NCBI RefSeq assembly: GCF_013294025.1
Contig: NZ_JABSNL010000013.1
Coordinates: 1 to 64,000 of the forward strand
Reading direction: 5' to 3'
DNA from: Flavobacterium aeripolare
GTDB taxonomy: Bacteria > Bacteroidota > Bacteroidia > Flavobacteriales > Flavobacteriaceae
Length of the DNA: 64,000 nucleotides
Shown here piece by piece: positions 38,039 through 45,941 of this stretch; positions within the stretch are counted from its first letter, which is position 1; every line of letters starts with the position of its first letter. The notes below the pieces were generated by a model. It saw only the letters and a list, made by a program, of their open reading frames with translations. It did not search any database and had not been told where the DNA came from. The position numbers and the translations under genes were made by a program.

Positions 38039-39075
38039 TGCATCCATTATTAAAAAGACAAATAGATAAAAAGCTCAAAGGAGGTCTGAATGATTTAGAT
38101 GTTTTTTTAGGAGCAGTAGATGAGTCGTATTTAAATTATGAGAGTCAAATTGATATGTTGCAACGCGCAATGAAAATAAGCTCAGATGAGTTATTTGACG
38201 CAAATCAAAAATTACGCGATGAAGCAGAAAGTTTAAAGGAGGTGAACAAAAACCTTCAAAACATTCTAGAATCAATGAGTTTAGACCCTGAACTAACTTC
38301 TTTAAAAGATAATTTTGATTCCTCAGATTATATCAAGCAGCAATCTATCGAGATTGTAAAAATAAATAAGCAAAGAGAAGAGCTCCTAGGCAATTTAGAA
38401 AAGCAAAATGTAGCCTTGAGTGAGTATGCACATATGGTTTCTCACGATTTGAAATCGCCATTACGCACAATTGATACTTTGATAAACTGGTTCATACAAG
38501 ACAATCAGGAAATCATGAACGAAACTAATTTGAAATCTTTAAATAGAATTCTTTCTAATGTCGAAAAGATGGATTTGCTGATAAAAGGAATATTAAATTA
38601 TTCTTCTATCGAAAGTCTATCTCATGAAACTCGAATGATAGATTTGAATATAATGGTTTCAGATCTTTTAAAAGCAATGACTGTTGGAGAACAAGTTTCG
38701 GTTTCTATTGCTAATCCTTTACCTAAAATAGTAGGAAATGATTTTAGAATGAAGCAATTGTTCCAGAATATAATAGAGAACGCTATTAAATATAATGATA
38801 AGGAAAACCCTATAGTAACCATTTCTAGCTCAGAAGATGAGCAAGAATATACTTTTCAAATTGCTGACAATGGAGTTGGAATTGCAGCAGCATATCAATC
38901 AAAGATTTTTGAGGTTTTCTCTAAATTGCAGAATGACGGGAATTCATCTGGAATTGGACTGTCAATAGTTAAAAAAATAATCGAATATTATAAAGGGAGA
39001 ATTTGGCTTGAAAGTCAAGAAAAAGTTGGATCTACCTTTTATTTCACAATACCTAAAACAAATGGAGCAGCCTAA
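38038..39075 (+). CDS. Soluble histidine kinase coupled to FIST protein
   Basis: A 345-residue cytosolic kinase without a transmembrane segment or PAS domain. Residues about 30-125 are a predicted coiled coil with an N-terminal LKGGLNDLDVFLGAVDESYLNYE segment. HisKA carries His136 in SHDLKSPLR, and the ATPase domain has NIIENAIKYND, DNGVGI and SSGIGLSIVKK. The start codon overlaps the FIST stop by one base, as in FIST-kinase pairs where the FIST protein regulates the kinase. Its core is close in sequence to the HNOBA kinase, suggesting duplication. Confidence 0.9.
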   Translation: MHPLLKRQIDKKLKGGLNDLDVFLGAVDESYLNYESQIDMLQRAMKISSDELFDANQKLRDEAESLKEVNKNLQNILESMSLDPELTSLKDNFDSSDYIKQQSIEIVKINKQREELLGNLEKQNVALSEYAHMVSHDLKSPLRTIDTLINWFIQDNQEIMNETNLKSLNRILSNVEKMDLLIKGILNYSSIESLSHETRMIDLNIMVSDLLKAMTVGEQVSVSIANPLPKIVGNDFRMKQLFQNIIENAIKYNDKENPIVTISSSEDEQEYTFQIADNGVGIAAAYQSKIFEVFSKLQNDGNSSGIGLSIVKKIIEYYKGRIWLESQEKVGSTFYFTIPKTNGAA

Positions 39076-39379
39076 TCTAAACTATATTAATGATTTATCT
39101 GGTGGTAATGAAGAGTTTAAAGCTAAAATTATAGGAATCTTAAAAAGAGAACTTCCAGTAGAAATAGGAACCTACATGGAACAAATGACTCTTGAGGACC
39201 ATTCACAAGCGGCTCAAGCAGTTCATAAATTAAAACATAAAGTTTCCATTTTAGGTCTCGAAAAAAGTTATTATCTTGCTTCTGATTATGAGGATAATCT
39301 AAATGATAACTCAGTAGCCTTAAAAGAAGATTTTGAACAGATATTAAAAGCTATGGAAGAGTTTGTTGAGCAACTGTAA
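39062..39379 (+). CDS. HPt (histidine phosphotransfer) protein
   Basis: 105 residues when started at the internal ATG (39062), which begins MEQPNLNYINDLSGG like other small HPt proteins. A longer frame from 39008 would run deep inside the kinase gene and is unlikely. The four-helix HPt core has His55 in AVHKLKHKVSILGL as the phosphorylated residue. It overlaps the kinase gene by 14 bases and precedes the LytTR regulator by 11. It can connect the kinases with the regulator as the middle step of a phosphorelay. Confidence 0.9.
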   Translation: MEQPNLNYINDLSGGNEEFKAKIIGILKRELPVEIGTYMEQMTLEDHSQAAQAVHKLKHKVSILGLEKSYYLASDYEDNLNDNSVALKEDFEQILKAMEEFVEQL

Positions 39380-39390
39380 AACAACTTAAA

Positions 39391-40113
39391 ATGAATTGCA
39401 TTATCATAGACGATGAAGAGATGGCAAGAGCCATTATGTCGCAATTCGTGGCTAACTACACTAATTATAATGTTGTAGGTGAGTTTTGTAGTGCTATTGA
39501 TGCCATTAAATTTTTAAATCAAAATCAGGTAGACCTCATTTTCTTGGATATTCACATGCCTAATTTTACTGGCTTTGACTTTATTCAAACAATCAAAGAT
39601 CCTCCTCATGTTATACTTGTAACTTCTGACAGGAACTTTGCAATCGAAGCATTTGAATATGAGTGCATCGTCGATTATCTCGTAAAACCCATCACCGAGT
39701 CACGCTTTACAAAAGCAATTCAAAAATTATCTTCAAAAAAGACTGATGTTGTTAGTAAGCCATCTAGTTCACACGCTAAACCCGAAAGTGACGATGGAAC
39801 TGATGAAGACTTCTATGTTAATATCGATCGTAGATTGATAAAAATTAATTTTAACTCAGTTAATATAATCGAAGCTAAAGGAGATTATATTCATATTAAA
39901 ACTGAAGTTAAAAATTATATCGTTCACTCTACTTTAAAAAAGATTGAAGACAAATTACCTAAAGATATTTTCCTAAAAGTACATCGCTCCTTCATAATCA
40001 ATACTAATAAAATTATAGATATTGAAGACAATAGTGTCTTGATAGCTAAGGATGTTGTACCTGTTAGTCGTTCTAATAGAGCAGAGTTGCTAAATAGATT
40101 AAATGTTTTATAA
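39391..40113 (+). CDS. LytTR-family response regulator
   Basis: 240 residues. The N-terminal receiver has DDEE (about 7-10), phospho-Asp53 in LIFLDIHMP and a KP lysine at about 107. The C-terminal LytTR DNA-binding domain (about 145-240) shows NIIEAKGDYIHI, KVHRSFIIN and VPVSRSNRAEL. This is the only DNA-binding output in the operon. A TTCGTCGA-type motif lies just downstream of it (40153), before the operon (33524) and before the distant adhesin cluster (1611), so these are candidate targets. The binding link is inferred. Confidence 0.92.
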   Translation: MNCIIIDDEEMARAIMSQFVANYTNYNVVGEFCSAIDAIKFLNQNQVDLIFLDIHMPNFTGFDFIQTIKDPPHVILVTSDRNFAIEAFEYECIVDYLVKPITESRFTKAIQKLSSKKTDVVSKPSSSHAKPESDDGTDEDFYVNIDRRLIKINFNSVNIIEAKGDYIHIKTEVKNYIVHSTLKKIEDKLPKDIFLKVHRSFIINTNKIIDIEDNSVLIAKDVVPVSRSNRAELLNRLNVL

Positions 40114-40152
40114 GTGTAAGTTTATTCTTGTAAATTTATGTTAATGGTGTAG

Positions 40153-40202
40153 TTCGTCGATAAAATGTGCTGTTTTATCTAAATAGTTGTATATTAGACT
40201 TG
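40153..40202 (+). promoter_or_regulatory. TTCGTCGAT motif and promoter-like box after the LytTR gene
   Basis: TTCGTCGATAAAATGTGC (starting at 40153) is 21/25 identical to the motif at 1611 when compared over 40153-40177. A -7-like box TAGACTTG (40195-40202; consensus TAnnTTTG, one mismatch) follows, then the ATG at 40220. This suggests that the small downstream gene has its own regulated promoter. Confidence 0.5.
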
Positions 40203-40219
40203 TATTTAAAACGATAGCT

Positions 40220-40567
40220 ATGAAAATCAACTTAACTATTACAAACAGCGCAAACGTTAATCAAATCGATGACGATGCTACAGGTTACTATTTAATATCT
40301 AAGCGGTGGACTATGATAAATGATAGTAACATAACCTTTGTGAGAATTAAAGGATTAGGCTACTGCTATAATGTGCATTGGGCTGGACCTAGTAATAAGC
40401 TAGAAGCTGCAAGAGTAGGCGAGAAAAGCAAAACTACATTAATGGTAAGTCATGCGTTACTCAAATCATTTTTTGTTGAATCAAACGGGGATGTACTTTT
40501 ACCTAACACTCCAGAGATACGCAATTTAATAGGGTTTGATAGAAGCGCGTTGCAATTAGCAAATTAA
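40220..40567 (+). CDS. Small hypothetical protein after the LytTR regulator
   Basis: 115 residues from ATG 40220; a TTG start at 40187 would add 11 residues but would cut into the promoter-like box. It has no signal peptide and no membrane segment. It has a short beta-rich centre (ITFVRIKGLGYCYNVHWAGP) and a C-terminal helix. I do not recognise a family. Its position behind a candidate LytTR operator suggests it is a target of the adjacent regulator. Confidence 0.65.
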   Translation: MKINLTITNSANVNQIDDDATGYYLISKRWTMINDSNITFVRIKGLGYCYNVHWAGPSNKLEAARVGEKSKTTLMVSHALLKSFFVESNGDVLLPNTPEIRNLIGFDRSALQLAN

Positions 40568-40855
40568 AAATTACTTTAACCTAAAAAAGTAATAAGGTCT
40601 AAGTAGTTAATCGTTTAAAAACAACCAGTGGTCTAATGTAAATTTGATCTCATCGAAAGCCTTAAAATCTTTCACACAGTTGTACTTATCTTTGAATTGA
40701 AAACCGCATCAAATCACCTTTTTTGTCCCAAAATGAAATAAGATTTAAAAATCACCTACACTTCAATGCCAGATATGGCTTGAAATCGTGATATCATATC
40801 ACAAGTTTTCAAAAAACAAATTTAGTATTAACTGTTATACTAGTTGATATTCCAA
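40568..40855. other. Intergenic region between small hypothetical gene and shared terminator
   Basis: About 290 bases without an ORF. It contains a perfect 15-bp palindrome (40788-40802, annotated separately). Nothing else can be supported. Confidence 0.5.
40788..40802. promoter_or_regulatory. Perfect palindrome GTGATATCATATCAC
   Basis: The 7-bp arms GTGATAT and ATATCAC flank a single C. The size and symmetry suit a dimeric regulator, but the site lies between the 3' ends of two convergent genes, an unusual place for an operator. It may be chance or part of an unrecognised small RNA gene. Confidence 0.35.
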
Positions 40856-40892
40856 AAAAAAAGACTGCTACCACGAGCAGTCTTTTTTTTGT
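40856..40892. terminator. Bidirectional terminator between convergent genes
   Basis: The 9-bp stem AAGACTGCT / AGCAGTCTT is flanked by an A run on the left and a T run on the right. It can terminate the signalling operon from the left and the TPR/barrel gene from the right. Confidence 0.9.
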
Positions 40893-40934
40893 TATACTAT
40901 CTTCTCAAGATAATGTAGCTGTAAAAAAGTTTGT

Positions 40935-42995
40935 TTATTTTAGTTTAAAGATAGGTTGGCTAGCCAGATTCCATTTGATACGCAAACCAAATTCATTAAA
41001 TGTAAAACCCGAGGCCGTTGTAGATGCAATATTACTTCGGGTAACATAAAAGTTACTTAGCAATCGATCAGAGAATTTGTATCCTATTTTTCCTTGCACG
41101 CGGTACGTCCATTGTTTACTGTCATCTTCTATAAATTGATAACCAGTCGCTAAATTAGCATTATAAAACCATGATTTAGCTTCAACAATTTTCTCATCTC
41201 TAAGCAATTCTAAAAACAATTCTACCGCATTAAATTTCTTTGGACTAAAATAGTCTGCAGGCACGCGGTCTTTAAATGAAATATATTGATAATTAAGTCC
41301 TCCCTTAAGTACAGGATTAGACATAAAATTATAATAAAAGGATGTGAATAATAAGTTTCTATTGTTATTGTCTGTTTGAGCTGTAAAGAAGTATTGTGTG
41401 AACCATCCAAAATTAAAATTAGTGCTTAAATTATAATTGAAGTAATAATTATTAGTTGCAATTTCTTTATCAATTAAATCAGAGTTAAAATTTTGCATCT
41501 CTCTTTTATATCCCACTTCTAAGTCTTGCAGTTTTAAAGGTTTGATTTTAAAATAGGTGTGAATTAAAATTTGGTTGTAGCTAGTAGTGCTAGAATTAGC
41601 TGAATTGACTCCAACTTCAAATGCATAACTAATTTTCGGGTGGAACTGATACGTTGCACCTAGTAGAAAATCATTGCTTTCTGCATTGGCCTTAGTTACT
41701 TTGTTATCCGTTTTTCTAAATTGGTAGGTGCTATTAATAGCCCATTTAGTAGACAGCGGTAAATTGATTTCGGTGTGAGATGCCATCGCAGTATTATCTC
41801 CATTGTCAAATGAGTAGCTAAATTTTTGCTCCACATAAGGAGTATAGTCTTCTTTTAATTTTTTTATAAAATTCAAGGCGTCTCCTTGGTTGTTAAACAC
41901 TTCAAGGGTAGTTAGTGCAGCTTGATACGCCAAGCTAATTTCTCCAGAGGCCTTAAATGCGTTAGCGATTCCTAAATTTCCATCAAATGATTTGCTGTCG
42001 TTTTTTAATATTTGCTTGTAATTAGTAATACTTTCTGGAAAATTACTTTTGTATATTGCTAATGTAGCAGCAAGAGAAAGTACCCAATTCTCGTTACTAT
42101 TAGTCGTTTTTAATGTCTCAATGAAGGAGGCCGCCTCTTTGTATTTTTTATTCCAAATCAAGGCTTGAACATAGCGTTCTTGCGTTTGTTTCTTTAAGCT
42201 TTCGTCAGTTATGCTTTGGGATTTTTCTAGAGATTCTGTAGCGAGGTTAAGAGCTGTTTTTTCCTTTTTATCAATATGTTCTAATAAAGACAAACCATTC
42301 AAAGCAATTACAGGGTTTGCTGGCTTAAGTAAATTATAAACATCTTTTCCTTTTTGAATTTCTTTAGTAACAAGATACATATTTGCTTTATTCATTAAGG
42401 TCTCTTTGTCTAGTGGGAAATCAACTAAAACCTCATCGTAGAATGTTGCTGCTTCTGTGAATTTTTTTTCATTTACTAACTGGTAAGCATAACCTAGTTT
42501 GATGTATTTTCTTGAAACTAAAGCTCCAGGATTCGCTGTTGATAGAGTCAACGCTTTATTTACATTGATTAATGCTTCAGGATATTCTTTTAGATTAGAC
42601 AAAGTATTTGCAAAACCTAAATGAGCTACAAAATTTGTTGGGTTGTCCTTTACTAATTCTTTATAAAATACTTTTGCTTCGTCATACTTTTTATTCCAGA
42701 GTAAAGCTTCAGCATAGTTTAATTCTATTTCTAAATCGCCAGGATACTCTTTCTTTAAGGCTATGAAATTAACGAGCGCTTGATCTGCTTTATCATTTAG
42801 TCCTATAGCTCTTGCATAACACAGTCGTGCTGTTTTATTTTCGGGATACTCTTTTAAAATGTCCTTAAAGAATACTTCTGCGCTAGCAAAATCCCCTTTT
42901 TCTAATTGAGAAAATCCTTTTTTCATGTCTTGCGCATGTAAAGAGAAGCTAGTAATAAAGAGAAAGGTTAGAATAATCTTGTGGGTAAATTTCAT
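40935..42995 (-). CDS. TPR-repeat protein with C-terminal outer-membrane beta-barrel
   Basis: The start at 42995 gives a proper signal peptide (KFTHKIILTFLFITSFSLHAQ, 686 residues); the longer frame from 43052 would place 19 polar residues before it. Residues about 22-400 are TPR repeats (for example AEVFFKDILKEYPENKTARL, EALINVNKALTLS, NLGIANAFKASGEISLAY). Residues about 415-686 are short alternating strands ending in NEFGLRIKWNLASQPIFKLK, a barrel resembling the YaiO family. A TPR domain plus an outer-membrane barrel is also the design of exopolysaccharide export proteins such as PgaA and PelB. The polysaccharide genes next to it support that role, but homology to those exporters is not shown. 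Confidence 0.8.
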   Translation of the reverse strand: MKFTHKIILTFLFITSFSLHAQDMKKGFSQLEKGDFASAEVFFKDILKEYPENKTARLCYARAIGLNDKADQALVNFIALKKEYPGDLEIELNYAEALLWNKKYDEAKVFYKELVKDNPTNFVAHLGFANTLSNLKEYPEALINVNKALTLSTANPGALVSRKYIKLGYAYQLVNEKKFTEAATFYDEVLVDFPLDKETLMNKANMYLVTKEIQKGKDVYNLLKPANPVIALNGLSLLEHIDKKEKTALNLATESLEKSQSITDESLKKQTQERYVQALIWNKKYKEAASFIETLKTTNSNENWVLSLAATLAIYKSNFPESITNYKQILKNDSKSFDGNLGIANAFKASGEISLAYQAALTTLEVFNNQGDALNFIKKLKEDYTPYVEQKFSYSFDNGDNTAMASHTEINLPLSTKWAINSTYQFRKTDNKVTKANAESNDFLLGATYQFHPKISYAFEVGVNSANSSTTSYNQILIHTYFKIKPLKLQDLEVGYKREMQNFNSDLIDKEIATNNYYFNYNLSTNFNFGWFTQYFFTAQTDNNNRNLLFTSFYYNFMSNPVLKGGLNYQYISFKDRVPADYFSPKKFNAVELFLELLRDEKIVEAKSWFYNANLATGYQFIEDDSKQWTYRVQGKIGYKFSDRLLSNFYVTRSNIASTTASGFTFNEFGLRIKWNLASQPIFKLK

Positions 42996-43068
42996 AGGTT
43001 GAAGATCTTGGGTTTGATGATGCAAGTTACTGATAAATTCGTAATATTTCATCTACACTTTTAAGTCA

Positions 43069-43113
43069 TTCGTCTAAGAATATTTACCAATTTTATGATA
43101 ATATGGATATTTG
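43069..43113 (+). promoter_or_regulatory. TTCGTCTA motif and -7-like box in the divergent promoter of the polysaccharide locus
   Basis: TTCGTCTA (43069-43076) shares its first six bases and final A with the motif found before the NO operon and the adhesin cluster. A box GATATTTG (43106-43113) matches seven of eight positions of TAnnTTTG and lies 31 bases before the STAS gene. The short motif match alone could be chance. Confidence 0.35.
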
Positions 43114-43143
43114 TACAAATAAAACAATTAAAAGATAACTATT

Positions 43144-43434
43144 ATGGCTTTAAAAATAAATTATAATTCAGGTGTTTACGAGATAAAAGGATTGTTAAAT
43201 TCCCAAAACAGTGTATATTTAGAGAATCATTTGAACGCGCTTATTGCAAGAGAAACTGGAATCGTTCTTTCGTTAGAAAAAATTACTGCAATTGATAGCT
43301 ATGCAGTGAAGAGAGTCGTCCTGCTACAAGAGCAAATAGTTAAGAGTGATAAATCGTTTTTTGTAATTGGTAAAAATAATAAAGGTGTAAATGATCAATT
43401 TGAAGCCTCAAATTATAACAATATACTCCTGTAA
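43144..43434 (+). CDS. STAS-domain-like small protein
   Basis: 96 residues with the STAS outline: an N-terminal strand (YEIKGLLNSQNSVYLENHL), a central IVLSLEKITAIDSYAVKRVVLLQEQI around a conserved Asp-Ser pair (Asp51, Ser52), and a final FFVIGKNN strand. STAS proteins are anti-sigma-factor antagonists or regulatory subunits and are controlled by phosphorylation of this serine in the classical case. It stands first in a run of polysaccharide genes, so it may regulate synthesis. The function is inferred. Confidence 0.75.
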   Translation: MALKINYNSGVYEIKGLLNSQNSVYLENHLNALIARETGIVLSLEKITAIDSYAVKRVVLLQEQIVKSDKSFFVIGKNNKGVNDQFEASNYNNILL

Positions 43435-43456
43435 CCTACACTAATAATCAGAAGGA

Positions 43457-44707
43457 ATGAACATAGTTTCCAATTTAATAGCTAAAATACCGAGAAAGTT
43501 AGGCCCTGAACAGCTTTTCATGGTCACCATACTGTTAGTAAACGGAGGTAATTACCTCTACAATTTAATACTAGGTAGAATGCTGGGACCAGAAGCATTT
43601 TCTGATGCAGCAATTTTAATCACTCTTTTACTGATACTATCTTTTGTGGGGATGACTTTTCAAATCGTTACTGCAAAGTATGCAGTATTGTTTGAGGAAA
43701 GTAGTTTATTGTCCTTCATTAAACTGATAACTAAATATGCCGCTATAATAGGGATTGTATTTGGCGTCGCTATCGTTGTTTTTAATCATGAATTGCAAGT
43801 AGCCTTTCATACTAAAACATCAGCCATGTTTTATATTTTTGGTTTTGGTATTCCGTTGTATTTTATGATGAGCGTTAATAGAGGATTGTATCAAGGACAG
43901 AATGTGCTTAATAAATTAGCTACGACCTATCAAACAGAAATGGCGAGTAGATTGCTATTAACATTAGCCGGTTTACTGCTGTTGCCTAATGTAGCTACGT
44001 CTATTATTGTGGCGTTAGGAATTTTGCTTTCCTTTGTATTTGGTGTGCTGCCTTTTCAAAAAGCCATTTTTAAAGGATTATCAACTCCAATAACGGTAAA
44101 GATAGATACAAAGTCGATAAGGAACTTCTTCTTGTTGACGGCGTTTTATGAGCTTACACAAATTATCATCAACAATAGTGATATCATTTTAGTGAAACAC
44201 TTTTTTGATAGTAAGGATGCTGGTTTATATGCATCACTAGCTTTAATAGGTCGTGTTGTTTATTTTGTAGCTTGGATGTTTGTTATGTTACTATTACCTA
44301 AGGTAATCCAAATGAAAAAAGACAATCAAGACACACTCCCTATTTTATTGAAATATGTGGGCTACATTGTACTACTGTCTACATTAATTGTGGCATTCAC
44401 AGCTTTATTTCCTGAATTTGTTGTGGGTATAATGTTCGGTCAAGAGTATCTTTCTATTTCGTTTCTTCTATGGAAGTATGCTTTAGCAACATCACTTTTT
44501 GCGGTAGCAAATATTTTTGCTTATTACTATTTGTCTTTAGATCAATATGTACCTGTTATTGTATCGGCTGTTTTAGGTTCGACACAAATAGCTTTAATTA
44601 TCGCTTACCATAATTCATTAGAACAAGTTGTGCACATGCAAATTATTGCAATGGTTGTTTTATTGTTTTTTCAATTGTGCTATTTCTTTTATAAAAATAA
44701 AAAATAA
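43457..44707 (+). CDS. Polysaccharide flippase-like membrane protein (MOP superfamily)
   Basis: 416 residues with about twelve hydrophobic segments. The early GRMLGPEAFSDAAILITLL (about 40-58) is typical of oligosaccharide flippases, where G-R-x-LGPE-x-F-G is conserved. The protein would flip lipid-linked sugar or lipid-linked repeat units, or move a polymer, across the inner membrane. It is followed 51 bases later by a glycosyltransferase and preceded by the STAS gene at 22 bases, so the three probably form one operon. Confidence 0.85.
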   Translation: MNIVSNLIAKIPRKLGPEQLFMVTILLVNGGNYLYNLILGRMLGPEAFSDAAILITLLLILSFVGMTFQIVTAKYAVLFEESSLLSFIKLITKYAAIIGIVFGVAIVVFNHELQVAFHTKTSAMFYIFGFGIPLYFMMSVNRGLYQGQNVLNKLATTYQTEMASRLLLTLAGLLLLPNVATSIIVALGILLSFVFGVLPFQKAIFKGLSTPITVKIDTKSIRNFFLLTAFYELTQIIINNSDIILVKHFFDSKDAGLYASLALIGRVVYFVAWMFVMLLLPKVIQMKKDNQDTLPILLKYVGYIVLLSTLIVAFTALFPEFVVGIMFGQEYLSISFLLWKYALATSLFAVANIFAYYYLSLDQYVPVIVSAVLGSTQIALIIAYHNSLEQVVHMQIIAMVVLLFFQLCYFFYKNKK

Positions 44708-44758
44708 CTAGCGTTAACAAAACCGCCTAGTTGCATTTCCAACCAAATCTACACTACG

Positions 44759-45937
44759 ATGAAAATTGCTGTTATCACTGCCTTCCCACCAAGTAAAGTT
44801 ACCTTAAATGAGTATGGTTACCATTTAGTGAAAAACTTTGCTCAAAAAAATGATGTTTCAGAGGTTGTCTTGCTATGTGACAAAACAGCCCAACCTAAAC
44901 AACTAGATTTTGAAAATAGTAACAAAGTAAAAGTCAATGAATGTTGGTCTTTTAATAGTTACACAAATATCATCTCCATTAGCGCTGCAATACGTGAAGA
45001 AAAGCCAGATGCAGTTTTAATCAATCTGCAATTCATGAAGTTTGGTGATAAAAAGGTGCCCGCAGCTCTAGGGTTGATGATTCCTATGGTGTTGCGTGCA
45101 AGTAATGTGCCTACAGTATCTTTACTGCACAATATATTAGAGCAAGTAGATTTAGAAAGTGCTGGTTTTACTGATAATAAAATAGCTCAAAAAGTGTATA
45201 ACTTTATTGGGACGACATTAACTAGATTCATTTTAAAATCAGATGTTGTTGCGGTTACTATAAATAAATATGTCGAAGTATTAGAGAAAAAATACAAGGT
45301 TAAAAATGTAAAAGTGATTCCCCACGGAACATTCGATAGTATTCCCGAGCCTTCGTTTGAACTGGCTCCTGGGCCAAAACAAATTATGGCTTTTGGTAAA
45401 TTTGGTACCTATAAAAAAGTCGAGATTCTTATAGAGGCTGCTATTATAATACGACAACGTAGCACAGAAAAAATAGAAGTAGTCATTGCAGGAACAGATA
45501 GTCCTAACACACCAGGATACTTGGCTGCTGTTCAAGAAAAATACAAACATGTAGAAGGTCTTCGATTTACAGGGTATGTGGAGGAAAGTGATGTTCCTGT
45601 TATTTTTGGAGACAGTACCGTAGTTGCCTTCCCTTACACATCAACAACGGGTAGCTCAGGGGTGCTTCATCAAGCGGGTAGTTATGGTAAGGCAGTGGTA
45701 ATGCCTGATCTGGGTGATTTAGCTTTATTAGTTGAAGAAGAAGGGTATAAAGGAGAGTTCTTTGATCCTGAAAGCGCCGAATCGCTAGCGCAAGCCATTG
45801 AGAAAATTATCAATAACGATGCTAATAGAAAAGCAATTGCCATGCAAAACTTCAAGGCTGCAAGTGCATTGTCTATGGATAAAATTACAGGAATGTATAT
45901 GGATACTTTCAAGGAAATTATCCAGTCAAAAAAATAA
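44759..45937 (+). CDS. Family 4 glycosyltransferase (GT-B)
   Basis: 392 residues. The N-terminal half has ITAFPPSKVTLNEYGYHLV, and the C-terminal half has the GT4 nucleotide-sugar site with VIPHGTFD (about 187-194), MAFGKFGTYKKVEILIEA, and FPYTSTTGSSGVLHQAGSYGKAVV around the catalytic region (about 283-306). It has no membrane span or signal and probably works at the cytoplasmic face on a lipid-linked precursor together with the neighbouring flippase. Substrate unknown. The stop lies four bases from the convergent GH5-like gene. Confidence 0.88.
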   Translation: MKIAVITAFPPSKVTLNEYGYHLVKNFAQKNDVSEVVLLCDKTAQPKQLDFENSNKVKVNECWSFNSYTNIISISAAIREEKPDAVLINLQFMKFGDKKVPAALGLMIPMVLRASNVPTVSLLHNILEQVDLESAGFTDNKIAQKVYNFIGTTLTRFILKSDVVAVTINKYVEVLEKKYKVKNVKVIPHGTFDSIPEPSFELAPGPKQIMAFGKFGTYKKVEILIEAAIIIRQRSTEKIEVVIAGTDSPNTPGYLAAVQEKYKHVEGLRFTGYVEESDVPVIFGDSTVVAFPYTSTTGSSGVLHQAGSYGKAVVMPDLGDLALLVEEEGYKGEFFDPESAESLAQAIEKIINNDANRKAIAMQNFKAASALSMDKITGMYMDTFKEIIQSKK

Positions 45938-45941
45938 TTAT

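Noticed and set aside
39008..39061. Longer start for the HPt protein
   Set aside because: The added residues overlap the conserved kinase C-terminus in another frame and do not belong to the HPt fold.
42996..43052. Longer start for the TPR/barrel protein
   Set aside because: It adds 19 polar residues in front of a perfect signal peptide; the start at 42995 is preferred.
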